Shown piece after piece: positions 8,687-18,899 of a stretch of 64,000 nucleotides of DNA; position 1 is the first letter of the stretch; every line of letters begins with the position of its first letter. Origin of the DNA: JBHELB01 sp041859045 (GTDB taxonomy: Bacteria; Hydrogenedentota; Hydrogenedentia; Hydrogenedentales; SLHB01); the NCBI GenBank assembly GCA_041859045.1, contig JBHELB010000067.1, positions 94,025 through 158,024 of the forward strand, read 5' to 3'. The translations under genes were made by a program, and so were the position numbers. The notes under the pieces were generated by a model that ran no database searches, was not told where the DNA came from, and saw only the letters and a list, made by a program, of their open reading frames with translations.

Positions 8687-9436
8687 TTATGCCGCGGGGC
8701 GTTCGGCGACGACCATGATCTCGAACTCGTCCAACTCGATTTTGCGGCGGCCCCAGGCGCCTGCCGTGCCGCCCCATTGATGGAGCACGGTCATGCCGGC
8801 CGCACGAAACAGCAGCACGAGTTCAGTGGGGACGAAGGCTCGCTCGCGGGTCTTGACAGGGGAGAGGCCTTCGCCAGGGGAGACCTCACCGTACTCACTC
8901 AGGGTGAGCGGGTCGAAGCGTCCATCTGCAACCGCCTCTTGCATGTGCATGCGGACGAGGCGAAAGGCGCTCAGCACGGTAAAGATGGTCTTTCCGCCGG
9001 GCTTCAAGGCACCTGCTACATTGCGCAAAATGGAAAGAGGTTGTTCGATAGCGTCATCACCGCCGCAGAGCAGACCTAGACCGCCCTCGCATAACCCCAG
9101 GACTGCGTCAAAAGGCTCGTCAAATGCGAACTGGGTTGCGTCGCCCTGCACCCACTCGACTTGTACTCCAGCCGCCCGCGCGCTCTTCCTGGCCTCCTCG
9201 AGCATCCCTGCGGAAAGGTCAAGCCCCGTCACGCGATAGCCTCGTCGCGCTAACTCAATCGAATGACGCCCCGTTCCGCAGCCCAGATCGAGAATGCGCG
9301 CGCCGGGAGAGAGGCGCAATTCCTCTTCGATGAAATCCACCTCGTGCACGGTGTCTTTCGTGAAAACGTTGTCATTGTACTGCGGCGCGTGGGCGTCGAA
9401 GAACACCTGCCACAGCGGATTTGCAGCCTCGCTCAT
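8687..9436 (-). CDS. Class I SAM-dependent methyltransferase
   Basis: The 249-residue protein carries the SAM-binding motif RILDLGCGTGRHSIELA (about residues 44-60), then RVTGLDLSAGMLEEA and FDAVLGLCEGGLGLL, the order of motifs I to III in class I methyltransferases. The substrate cannot be read from the sequence. AAGGA precedes the ATG by about eight bases. It lies 81 bases downstream of sufU on the same strand, so it may be co-transcribed with the SUF genes, but the gap is longer than those inside the operon. Confidence 0.85.
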   Translation of the reverse strand: MSEAANPLWQVFFDAHAPQYNDNVFTKDTVHEVDFIEEELRLSPGARILDLGCGTGRHSIELARRGYRVTGLDLSAGMLEEARKSARAAGVQVEWVQGDATQFAFDEPFDAVLGLCEGGLGLLCGGDDAIEQPLSILRNVAGALKPGGKTIFTVLSAFRLVRMHMQEAVADGRFDPLTLSEYGEVSPGEGLSPVKTRERAFVPTELVLLFRAAGMTVLHQWGGTAGAWGRRKIELDEFEIMVVAERPAA

Positions 9437-9517
9437 GTCGGTCCTTTCCTAGATAGCACTTTCAGGGATGTGCAGTTTCCTCCCATCCCGATCTCTATGC
9501 GCACTTGAGACGGCACT

Positions 9518-9970
9518 CTACTCGGTCGTGATCGGGTCGCCCTTGCCGTCAAGTGCCGCAAGCATCGTATGCCACGCCAATGTCGCGCACTTGATACGCA
9601 CGGGGTATTCACGCACGCCGCAAAAGACGGCAAGCTTGCCTAGAGCTTTCACGTCTGCGGGGGTGGAGGGATCGGAAGTGACGAGATTGTGGAACCGCGT
9701 AAACAGCGCTTCGGCTTCTTTGCGGGTTTTTCCTTTGAGCAAGGTGGTCATGATTGACGCCGACGACTTCGAGATCGCGCAGCCGCACCCTTTGAAGCTC
9801 ACATCGGTAATGAGATCGCCGTCAAACTTCAAATAGATCGTGAACTGATCCCCGCACAATGGGTTAAACCCCTCCGCCTTGCAGTCCGCGCAGTCCATCT
9901 CGCGGAAGTTTCGAGGAGTCTTATTGTGCTCAAGGATAACTTGTTCATAAAGCGCGCGATTTTCAGACAT
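9518..9970 (-). CDS. sufU: SUF-type Fe-S assembly protein SufU
   Basis: The 150-residue protein has the NifU/SufU cysteines in NPLCGDQF, GCGCAISKSSASIM and RIKCATLAWHTM, with the Asp of CGD that helps bind zinc in SufU. SufU accepts sulfur from SufS and passes it to the SufBCD scaffold. Its length and the extra segment between the second and third cysteines fit SufU rather than IscU. Its ATG overlaps the sufS stop by one base (TAATG), showing translational coupling. No sufE is present, which agrees with a SufS-SufU pair. Confidence 0.93.
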   Translation of the reverse strand: MSENRALYEQVILEHNKTPRNFREMDCADCKAEGFNPLCGDQFTIYLKFDGDLITDVSFKGCGCAISKSSASIMTTLLKGKTRKEAEALFTRFHNLVTSDPSTPADVKALGKLAVFCGVREYPVRIKCATLAWHTMLAALDGKGDPITTE

Positions 9971-11235
9971 TAGCTAAACACCTTCTGCACCGCGTGGATC
10001 GCGCGTACTGCCGCGTCGATGTCCGCACGGGTATTGTAGAACGCGAGGCTAATGCGAGCCGTCGCGGGAATGCCGTACCGCTGCATGACCGGCTGCGCGC
10101 AGTGATGTCCGGCGCGAATCGCCACGCCTTCATCGCTGAACACCTGGCCAATGTCATGGGGATGAGCGCAATCCATCGTGAACGACAACACGGCGGCCTT
10201 GTGCTGCGCAGTGCCGATAGGGCGAATGCCGTCAATCTGGCAGACAGCCTTCGTCGCGTAGTCGAGCAGTTCATCCTCGTACGCCGCGATGCGCTCTATG
10301 CCGATCGCCGTCAAGTAATCGCAGGCCACCCCCAGACCGATCGCGCCCGAGATATGCGGCGTGCCGGCCTCGAACTTGTAAGGCAACGAATTGAACAGCG
10401 TCTTCTCGAACGTGACCGACAGGATCATGTCGCCGCCGCCCATGAACGGCGGCATGGCATCAAGACGATCGGCTTTCCCATACAGCACGCCGATCCCCGT
10501 TGGGGCGCACATCTTGTGCCCAGAACACACAAAGAAATCACAATCGAGGTCTTTTAGGTCCACCGGAATGTGGGGGGAAGACTGCGCCCCATCCACTAGC
10601 ACCGGCACGCCGTGCGCATGCGCGCAGCAGACAAGTTCCTTCACGGGATTGATCGTGCCCAAGGCGTTGGATACCTGCGTTACCGCCGCGATCTTCGTGC
10701 GCGACGTCAGGCGCGCCTCGAAATCCCCAATGGAAATCTCTCCACTGTCACTGATCGGGACAACCGTGAGTTTGGCGCCTGTTGCCTCGCAAAGCATCTG
10801 CCACGGCACGATGTTGGAGTGGTGCTCCATGCCCGTGAGCAGAATCTCATCGCCCGGCCCTACATTGGCCCGGCCATATGTCTGCGCCACGAGGTTTATG
10901 GCCTCGGTCGCGCCGCGCACAAAAACAATCTCGCACGTCAGCGGGGCGTTCAGAAAACGCTGCACTTTCTTGCGCGAGGATTCGTAGAGGTCCGTGGCCA
11001 GTTCACTTAAATAATGTACGCCTCTATGCACATTCGCGTTCTGCGATGAGTAATACGTGCTGAGGGCGTCAATCACCGCTTGCGGTTTCTGACTCGTCGC
11101 GGCGTTGTCGAGATACACAACGGGTTTTCCATTCGCCACAAGATGCAGCGCCGGAAATTCATCCCGAATGCGTTCGACGTCCGCCTCAGTGAGAGGAGGA
11201 CGAACTACAGAGTTCTGTGCTTTTGCTGTACTCAT
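9970..11235 (-). CDS. sufS: Cysteine desulfurase SufS
   Basis: The 421-residue class V PLP enzyme contains VVYLDNAATSQKPQAVIDAL near the N terminus, the PLP-lysine region DCDFFVCSGHKMCAPTGIGV, and the C-terminal IRAGHHCAQPVMQRYG with the sulfur-carrying cysteine. It removes sulfur from L-cysteine for Fe-S cluster assembly. The C-terminal motif and length are those of SufS (group II) rather than IscS. The gene begins 14 bases after sufD and its stop overlaps the sufU start by one base. Confidence 0.95.
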   Translation of the reverse strand: MSTAKAQNSVVRPPLTEADVERIRDEFPALHLVANGKPVVYLDNAATSQKPQAVIDALSTYYSSQNANVHRGVHYLSELATDLYESSRKKVQRFLNAPLTCEIVFVRGATEAINLVAQTYGRANVGPGDEILLTGMEHHSNIVPWQMLCEATGAKLTVVPISDSGEISIGDFEARLTSRTKIAAVTQVSNALGTINPVKELVCCAHAHGVPVLVDGAQSSPHIPVDLKDLDCDFFVCSGHKMCAPTGIGVLYGKADRLDAMPPFMGGGDMILSVTFEKTLFNSLPYKFEAGTPHISGAIGLGVACDYLTAIGIERIAAYEDELLDYATKAVCQIDGIRPIGTAQHKAAVLSFTMDCAHPHDIGQVFSDEGVAIRAGHHCAQPVMQRYGIPATARISLAFYNTRADIDAAVRAIHAVQKVFS

Positions 11236-11249
11236 TGCCGCGTATGATG

Positions 11250-12578
11250 CTACCGGGGGCTGTACTTGTCAAACACGATGCGATCCAGACGCCGTCGAAC
11301 CGGCAAATTCGGTAGACGATCGACAATGTCGCGCGCGAATCCATATGTCAACATGCCCCGGGCGCGTTCCGGGCTTAGCCCACGCGTCTGAAGGTAATAG
11401 ATCACCTCGTCCGCCGGGGGGCCGACCGTTGCGCCGTGCGTGCATTTCACGTCGTCCGCGAAGATTTCCAGCAGCGGCTTGGTGTCAATTGTGGCCTTTT
11501 CTGACAGAATCAGATTGTTATTAAGCTGCTTCGAGTCTGTTTTCTGCGCACCGCGACGCACTTGGATACGGCCACTGAACACACCACGGCTCTGGTCGCT
11601 GAGAATGCCCTTGTATCCGATCCAGCTCGTGCCATGCGGTTGCGCGTGGTCAATACCCGTCGCATTGTCGACCAACATATCGCCGGAGAGCGTGTAGAGT
11701 CCGTTCAACAAGCACTCCGCGCCTTCGCCGTCGAGGGTAGACCGTTCCTCATTGCGCACGATGTGTCCGTCAAAGGTGAACACAAAACTATCCAGGCGGC
11801 TATCGCGCGCCTGATGCGCTTTGGCCGTCGCAAGGTGGAATCCGCGCGGGCCCTCCTGCACGATCTTGGTTCGGTGGAGGATAGCTCCCTCACCCAGTAC
11901 CAATTCCGTAACGGCGTTTGTCCAATAGACCTCGCTCGTACCGAGGTGAACATAGCTCTCGACCAACGCCAACTCGCTTCCATCCTCGAGTACAACCAGA
12001 TTGCGTGGGCACGTCACTCCGCCGTGTGCGGCCGCGGTCGAGATAAACACGACATGCACCACGCCCTCCCGACGCTTGCCGCGGCTAATGTAAACAAACG
12101 CCCCGTCTGCGAGCGCTGCTGCGTTTAGGGCGGTGAAGGCCGTCGATGTGCCGTTCGCTGCGTAGCGATTGAGATGGGTCTTCAGCGCGGGGTGGTCTTC
12201 TTCCAGCGCCGAGCGAAGACTCATTGTCGTAATGTCTGGGGCATTTCCCGGAATGTTTGATAGCTGGTCACTGTAGTGCCCATCGACAAAGACCAACTCG
12301 GTCCAACCCTTCTCACCGTAGAGAAACGGTTCCACGTCGCCGGGTGCCAGAGCGGCGTCGCTGCCGTTGAAAAGGGGATTCAGTTGGGCCTCAAGAATCG
12401 GGGTGACATTCGTGAAACGCCACTCCTCCTGATGTCGGTCTGGAAACGCCAATTGCTCGAAACGCGCACTGCTCTCTTTCCGCAGGGTCTGCACCCATTC
12501 CGGCAACCCCTTCGCGGAGCGTGCGGCAAGCGCATCGAGATGGCGCGTCTTCAAATCTTTTCCTGTTGCGGTCGTCAT
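11250..12578 (-). CDS. sufD: Fe-S assembly scaffold subunit SufD
   Basis: The 442-residue product has the SufD/SufB beta-helix core, including the conserved region QLNNNLILSEKATIDTKPLL and the nearby DDVKCTHGATVGPPADEVIY with the His used in SufBD complexes. The N-terminal RHQEEWRFTNVTPI is also typical of SufD. It forms the SufBC2D scaffold with SufB and SufC. It lies 18 bases after sufC and 14 before sufS on the same strand. No anomalies were noticed. Confidence 0.93.
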   Translation of the reverse strand: MTTATGKDLKTRHLDALAARSAKGLPEWVQTLRKESSARFEQLAFPDRHQEEWRFTNVTPILEAQLNPLFNGSDAALAPGDVEPFLYGEKGWTELVFVDGHYSDQLSNIPGNAPDITTMSLRSALEEDHPALKTHLNRYAANGTSTAFTALNAAALADGAFVYISRGKRREGVVHVVFISTAAAHGGVTCPRNLVVLEDGSELALVESYVHLGTSEVYWTNAVTELVLGEGAILHRTKIVQEGPRGFHLATAKAHQARDSRLDSFVFTFDGHIVRNEERSTLDGEGAECLLNGLYTLSGDMLVDNATGIDHAQPHGTSWIGYKGILSDQSRGVFSGRIQVRRGAQKTDSKQLNNNLILSEKATIDTKPLLEIFADDVKCTHGATVGPPADEVIYYLQTRGLSPERARGMLTYGFARDIVDRLPNLPVRRRLDRIVFDKYSPR

Positions 12579-12596
12579 GCTCTGTATTCCTGTGCC

Positions 12597-13357
12597 CTAC
12601 GGTGCCACCGCCGCTTCGGCTTCCTTGATCCAATCGTAGCCCTTTTCCTCAAGCTCAAGGGCCAATTCCTTCCCGCCCGACTTCACGATGCGTCCCTTGT
12701 AGAGCACATGCACGAAGTCCGGAACGATGTAGTTCAGCAAACGCTGATAGTGCGTCACGACGATGAACGAGCGCTGCGGCGAACGCAGACGGTTCACCCC
12801 CTCGGACACGATCCGCAACGCGTCAATATCAAGCCCTGAGTCCGTTTCATCCAAGATGGCAAGTTTGGGTTCGAGGACCGCCATCTGCAGGATTTCATTG
12901 CGCTTCTTTTCGCCGCCCGAGAATCCTTCGTTCACAGGCCGGGTGGAAAACGCCGGATCGATTTGCACCAGTTCCATCTTTTCCTGGAGCACTTCCTGAA
13001 ATTCCATCGCGTCGAGTTCGTCCAGTCCGTTGCTTTTGCGAACCTCGTTCAGCGCGGCTTGCAGGAAGTAGGCATTCGAGATGCCCGGGATTTCGACCGG
13101 ATACTGAAAGGCGAGGAAAAGCCCAAGGCGCGCACGCTCCTCCGCAGGCAGTTCAAGCAAATTCTGCCCCAGAAACTCCGCCGCGCCGCCGGTGACCTCA
13201 TAGGCCTCATTGCCCGCAAGAACGCCCGCCAGCGTGCTTTTTCCCGAACCGTTGGGGCCCATGATCGCATGCACTTCGCCAGGGCCAACCCGTAGCGAGA
13301 TACCGCGCAGGATTTCGTTCCCTTCAACACTTGCTTGTAGATTTCGAATGTCCAGCA

Positions 13358-13358
<1 letters not shown>
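12597..13358 (-). CDS. sufC: Fe-S assembly ATPase SufC
   Basis: The 253-residue ABC-type ATPase has Walker A GPNGSGKSTLAG, the SufC signature FSGGEKKRNEILQMA and Walker B LAILDETDSGLDIDAL. SufC powers conformational changes of the SufBCD scaffold; unlike transporter ATPases it is soluble. The ETDSGLD sequence is characteristic of SufC. Its ATG overlaps the sufB stop by one base (TAATG). Confidence 0.96.
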
Positions 13359-14857
<1,499 letters not shown>

Positions 14858-15111
14858 TGCGTCATTTACCTCTTCGGATGACGTTGGGCGCTGGCCCGTA
14901 CCGTTCGCCTCATTTGGCAAGCGTTCCCCCTCTCGACAGCGATTTTCGCCGGAGACTGCGCCCGCGTCGCCTTTTCAGGCCCGCCAGCGTCCCTTTGTGC
15001 GGGTGTTTCCTTTGCACGAACTAACAGGGTACCCCCTCCAGCGGTCTTGCTGCAACTTCCGAGCACAAGCTCGGGAGGGGAGAGTCGAAACCGGGAAGCG
15101 CTTGCATGTGC

Positions 15112-15136
15112 TAACCTGCCAAACCACCGCAGGTTA
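15112..15136. promoter_or_regulatory. Perfect 8-bp inverted repeat at the suf transcription start (candidate operator)
   Basis: TAACCTGC (15112-15119) and GCAGGTTA (15129-15136) form perfect 8-bp arms around a 9-base spacer. The repeat lies just downstream of the -10 element of the predicted suf promoter and covers its expected start site near 15132, the classic place for a repressor site. It could also form a small hairpin in the leader. The binding protein is unknown; no Rrf2- or SufR-type regulator gene is in the window. Confidence 0.6.
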
Positions 15137-15138
15137 CG

Positions 15139-15166
15139 CTTATATTCCCTTCTTTCTGGGTAACAA
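15139..15166 (-). promoter_or_regulatory. suf operon promoter
   Basis: On the minus strand TTGTTA (15161-15166) and TATAAG (15139-15144) are spaced by 16 bases. The -10 matches five of six consensus bases. It is followed directly by the inverted repeat at 15112-15136. Confidence 0.55.
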
Positions 15167-15222
15167 TATCAGGGAGGGATGGCATTCCCCCCCGTTTCTA
15201 CGAGAAACGGAGTGAGGTCAAT

Positions 15223-15251
15223 TTTACTGAGAGTTGGCCATGTGCTATAGT
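15223..15251 (+). promoter_or_regulatory. lipA promoter
   Basis: TTTACT (15223-15228) and TATAGT (15246-15251) are separated by 17 bases. A start near 15258 rules out initiation at the TTG at 15254 and favours the ATG codons at 15335 or 15341. Confidence 0.6.
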
Positions 15252-15334
15252 AATTGCCGTTTATGCGGCAGGACGCAGGCAAAGCGCAAGCCCGGTGGCT
15301 TGCCGTTTCGCAGGCGCTGTCCCATGGACTGGTG

Positions 15335-16249
15335 ATGCCCATGAATACGCGATTTCCCGAGTGGATCCGGCGTCCGTGGGGTTCCGGGGAGGATTTTTCC
15401 TTCACCAAGGGCCTCCTGGGAGAGCTACGGCTCCACACGGTTTGTCAGAGCGCCAATTGCCCGAACCAGGGGGAATGCTGGGCGCATCGCACCGCGACGG
15501 TAATGATACTCGGCGGGACCTGCACCCGGTCCTGCCGGTTCTGTTCCGTGCATGCGGGCGTGCCCGATCCCGTGGACCCCGAGGAACCTCAGCGGGTCGC
15601 CGAAGCGGTCCGTGCGATGGACCTGCTTCACACGGTGGTTACGGCGGTGACGCGGGACGACCTTCCCGACGGCGGAGCCGAGCAGTTTGTCCGCACGTTG
15701 GAGGCGATTCGCGCGTGCTGTCCGCAGACGACGATCGAGGTGCTGACCTCCGATTTTGCGGGCGATGCGGCGGCGATTGACCGCGTGATGGACGCAGGGC
15801 CGGAGGTGTTCGGTCACAACATCGAAACGGTCGAACGGCTGCAGAGCCAAGTGCGTGACCGACGGAGCGCCTATTCGAGGTCGCTGGACGCGTTGCGGAT
15901 GGCGCGCCGATTGAGCGGCGGAACGGTCATTAAGTCTGCGATGATGCTGGGCCACGGCGAGACGCCGGACGAAGTGCGTCAGACGCTCGTGGACCTGTAC
16001 GAGGCGGGAGTGGAGGCCGTGGCGATTGGCCAATATCTGCGCCCCGGAAAACGGCAGCGGGAAGTGGTGGAGTTCATCCGCCCCGAGCAGTTCGCCGAAT
16101 ACGAGGAATTAGCCCGAAACATCGGGATGAAGTACGCGATTGCCGGACCTTTTGTCCGCAGTTCGTACCGCTCGGATGAGTTGATGAAGCAAGAGTTTGT
16201 TCGCGAACGGCTGAGTTCGATACGGAGGGGCGTACGCTATGCGATATGA
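15335..16249 (+). CDS. lipA: Lipoyl synthase
   Basis: The protein, about 304 residues from the ATG at 15335, has both LipA cluster motifs: the auxiliary-cluster cysteines in CQSANCPNQGEC and the radical-SAM motif CTRSCRFC, and ends with the family's RSSYRSDEL segment. LipA inserts two sulfur atoms into octanoyl groups on lipoyl domains; here the next gene encodes such a domain and overlaps lipA by 11 bases. The frame is open from 15254, but the promoter at 15223-15251 makes the 15335 or 15341 ATG more likely; the ribosome site there is weak. LipA consumes Fe-S clusters, which fits its place beside the suf genes. Confidence 0.93.
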   Translation: MPMNTRFPEWIRRPWGSGEDFSFTKGLLGELRLHTVCQSANCPNQGECWAHRTATVMILGGTCTRSCRFCSVHAGVPDPVDPEEPQRVAEAVRAMDLLHTVVTAVTRDDLPDGGAEQFVRTLEAIRACCPQTTIEVLTSDFAGDAAAIDRVMDAGPEVFGHNIETVERLQSQVRDRRSAYSRSLDALRMARRLSGGTVIKSAMMLGHGETPDEVRQTLVDLYEAGVEAVAIGQYLRPGKRQREVVEFIRPEQFAEYEELARNIGMKYAIAGPFVRSSYRSDELMKQEFVRERLSSIRRGVRYAI

Positions 16250-16478
16250 GGTCAAGCTGCCGAGTCTGGGCGAGGATGCCTCGGACGAGGCCACGGTCGC
16301 GTACTGGTTGGTGGAAGAGGGCGACCGCGTGAAAGAGGGCGAAGACTTGGTCGAGATGACCACGGACAAAGCCGCTTTCAGCGTACCGTGCCCCAAGTCC
16401 GGCACTGTCTCGGAGAAACTTGTGGAAGAGGGCGACGAGGTCTGCGTCGGCGACGTCCTTTGCGTCCTTGAGGTTTAG
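16239..16478 (+). CDS. Free-standing lipoyl (biotinyl/lipoyl) carrier domain
   Basis: The 79-residue protein is a complete single lipoyl domain: VKLPSLGEDASDEATVAYWL, then VEMTTDKAAFSV with the lysine that receives lipoate (K46) and a final repeat VEEGDEVCVGDVLCVLEV. In dehydrogenase complexes this domain is the N-terminal arm of E2, but here it stands alone with no catalytic domain. It starts inside the end of lipA (11-base overlap), so the pair is translationally coupled. It may be a lipoyl shuttle or a carrier for an E2-like partner elsewhere. The DKA motif favours lipoate over biotin, which usually has MKM. Confidence 0.88.
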   Translation: MRYEVKLPSLGEDASDEATVAYWLVEEGDRVKEGEDLVEMTTDKAAFSVPCPKSGTVSEKLVEEGDEVCVGDVLCVLEV

Positions 16479-16499
16479 CCGCCGCAGAGGGGAGATCGC

Positions 16500-17780
16500 A
16501 TGTCACTTGGAGTTGGAGTCATCGGCGCGGGAACCGTGGGCGGCGGTGTCGTGCACACCCTGCTCACCAATATGGACTTGGTCAAAACCCGGACCGGCGC
16601 GGACCTGGCGTTAGTACACGTCGCGGACACGGTGGCGTCGCGTTTCGCCGAATTTCCGCTCGAAGGCGTTCGCACCAGCACCGACGCCAAAGCCCTGATT
16701 GAAGACCCCGCCGTCGCCGTGGTTTGCGAGTTGATCGGCGGCGTGGAGCCTGCCAAGACCTTTATTCTTCAGGCGTTGCGCGCGGGCAAGCACGTCGTTA
16801 CGGCGAACAAGATGCTGCTGGCGAAGCACGGAGCGGAACTCGCTCGCGAGGCCATTGCCCACGGCGTCGAGTTGCGTTACGAGGCAGCCGTTGCCGGCGG
16901 CATACCCATTATCAAGGCCCTGCGCGAGGGGCTGGCCGCAAACCACATTCGCGTGGTCTACGGCATTCTGAACGGCACCTGCAACTACATTCTTAGCCGA
17001 ATGACCTATGATGGCTTCGAGTTTGACGAGGCCTTGGCCCAAGCACAGCGGCTAGGTTTCGCCGAAACCCCTCCGGATCTCGACATTGAAGGTCACGACA
17101 CCGCGCATAAATGCCAGATTGTCGCTTCGTTGTCATACGCGACCGAAGTCCCGCTCGAATCCATCTATGTCGAAGGCATCACTAAGGTCACCCACGCGGA
17201 TGTCGCGTACGCCGATGAACTGGGCCACGTGATCAAACTTCTCGCGGTAATCAAGGACGATGGTGACGCGATCGAGGCGCGGGTTCATCCCACGCTGGTG
17301 CCCAAAGACCATTTGTTGGCTTCCGTGCGCAACGAGTTCAACGCCGTATACGTGAAGGGCGATATCGCCGACGCGACGTTGTATTACGGCCGCGGCGCGG
17401 GACGCATGCCCACTGCCAGCGCCGTTGTGGCCGACCTGGTCGATATCGCGCGACGCGGGAACGGCCCTGCACCGGCTCCGTTCGTTTACGGCCCCAAGCG
17501 TGCGCTGCGTCCGATGGGAGATGTTGAGGGCAGCTACTACCTTCGCCTGACCACCGCGGACCGCCCGGGCGTGCTCGGCAAAGTCTGCACGATCCTTGGC
17601 AACCACGGGGTTAGCATCGAGTGGTGCATTCAGAAGGGCGAACAGCCGAATGGCGCAGTCCACGTGGTGCTGATGACACACGAAACGATCGAGCGCGCAG
17701 TGCAAGCCGCGCTGTCCGAGATTAATGGTTTGGATTTCATGATGGAACCGGCGCACGTCATGCGCGTGTTGGGGGAATAG
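16500..17780 (+). CDS. hom: Homoserine dehydrogenase with C-terminal ACT domain
   Basis: The 426-residue protein has an N-terminal NAD(P) site (GVGVIGAGTVGGGV), the catalytic region GILNGTCNYILSRM and FAETPPDLDIEGHDTAHKC, and a C-terminal ACT domain (about 345-426: YYLRLTTADRPGVLGKV). It reduces aspartate semialdehyde to homoserine, the branch point to threonine and methionine. The ACT domain suggests feedback control, usually by threonine. It starts 21 bases after the lipoyl-domain gene and ends five bases before thrC, so it is an operon member. Confidence 0.95.
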   Translation: MSLGVGVIGAGTVGGGVVHTLLTNMDLVKTRTGADLALVHVADTVASRFAEFPLEGVRTSTDAKALIEDPAVAVVCELIGGVEPAKTFILQALRAGKHVVTANKMLLAKHGAELAREAIAHGVELRYEAAVAGGIPIIKALREGLAANHIRVVYGILNGTCNYILSRMTYDGFEFDEALAQAQRLGFAETPPDLDIEGHDTAHKCQIVASLSYATEVPLESIYVEGITKVTHADVAYADELGHVIKLLAVIKDDGDAIEARVHPTLVPKDHLLASVRNEFNAVYVKGDIADATLYYGRGAGRMPTASAVVADLVDIARRGNGPAPAPFVYGPKRALRPMGDVEGSYYLRLTTADRPGVLGKVCTILGNHGVSIEWCIQKGEQPNGAVHVVLMTHETIERAVQAALSEINGLDFMMEPAHVMRVLGE

Positions 17781-17785
17781 TCGAG

Positions 17786-18883
17786 ATGTTGAATCGTGGA
17801 GTCATCGAGCGTTACCGCGCCCACTTGCCCGTGAGTGAGAAGACCTGCGTCGTGTCGCTGTGCGAAGGTTCGACCCCGCTCGTTCCGGCGTACAACTTGA
17901 GCAAGGCGATTCATCCCAAGCTCGAGATTTATCTCAAGTACGAGGGATTGAACCCGACAGGTTCGTTCAAAGATCGCGGCATGACAATGGCCATCACGAA
18001 AGCCGTGGAAGAAGGCTATCAGGCCGTGATTTGCGCATCCACGGGCAACACGTCCGCTTCGGCGGCGGCCTATGCGGCGCGCGCCAAACTCCGCTGCGCC
18101 GTCCTCATTCCCGAGGGCAAAATCGCGTTCGGCAAGCTCTCGCAGGCGATGATTCACGGCGCGCGCGTGATTCAGGTCAAGGGCAATTTCGACGACGCGC
18201 TGAACTTGGTCATCGCCATCGCGGAGAAAAACCGCATTGCCTTGGTTAACTCAGTGAACCCGTACCGAATTGAAGGACAGAAGACCGGTTCGTTCGAAAT
18301 CATTGAGGATTTCGACGGTTTTGCGCCGGATTGTCATGTCCTTCCGGTTGGGAATGCTGGCAATATTACCGCGTACTGGAAAGGCTACAAGGAATACCAC
18401 GCGCTGGGCAAGACCCCGAACCTGCCGCGCATGCTCGGTTTCCAGGCGGCGGGTTCCGCGCCAATCGTTCTGGGACACCCGGTGGAGAAACCCCAAACGT
18501 TTGCGACCGCAATTCGTATCGGAAACCCTGCCAGTTGGAAAACCGCCGTTGCCGCGCGCGACGAGTCGAACGGGCTCATCGACATGGTCACCGACGACGA
18601 AATCCGCCACGCCTACAAAATGATGGCCGCGACCGAAGGCATTTTCGCCGAGCCCGCGAGTTGCGCGACGATCGCCGGCATTCTCAAGCTTACCGAGCAG
18701 GGGTACTGGGACGGTATTGAGCCACTCAAGGGCGATAGGCTGCGAGTGGTGTGTATCCTTACAGGCCATGGCCTGAAGGACCCGGACAGTGCGATTCAGT
18801 CGGCCGAGCAGCCCGTAACGGTTGAGGCCGATGAGGACGCGGTGCTTGAGGCGATTGGCCTCGGCGAGCCGGTGATGGCGTAA
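17786..18883 (+). CDS. thrC: Threonine synthase
   Basis: The 365-residue PLP enzyme has KYEGLNPTGSFKDRGMTMA with the PLP lysine K62, CASTGNTSASAAAYAARA for phosphate binding and LPVGNAGNITAYWKGY. It converts O-phosphohomoserine to threonine, completing the pathway opened by hom five bases upstream. The length fits the shorter bacterial class. No thrB is seen next to it; homoserine kinase must be elsewhere. The late segment IFAEPASCATIAG is also conserved in this family. Confidence 0.95.
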   Translation: MLNRGVIERYRAHLPVSEKTCVVSLCEGSTPLVPAYNLSKAIHPKLEIYLKYEGLNPTGSFKDRGMTMAITKAVEEGYQAVICASTGNTSASAAAYAARAKLRCAVLIPEGKIAFGKLSQAMIHGARVIQVKGNFDDALNLVIAIAEKNRIALVNSVNPYRIEGQKTGSFEIIEDFDGFAPDCHVLPVGNAGNITAYWKGYKEYHALGKTPNLPRMLGFQAAGSAPIVLGHPVEKPQTFATAIRIGNPASWKTAVAARDESNGLIDMVTDDEIRHAYKMMAATEGIFAEPASCATIAGILKLTEQGYWDGIEPLKGDRLRVVCILTGHGLKDPDSAIQSAEQPVTVEADEDAVLEAIGLGEPVMA

Positions 18884-18899
18884 ACGTAGGAGTTTTGGA

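Larger units (their letters stand above)
14858..15334. other. Divergent regulatory region between sufB and lipA
   Basis: This 477-base gap holds no convincing gene. It contains a minus-strand promoter for suf (15139-15166), a perfect inverted repeat at its predicted start site (15112-15136) and a plus-strand promoter for lipA (15223-15251). The stretch 14860-15100 is the suf leader, and I saw no further clear structure in it. Confidence 0.6.
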
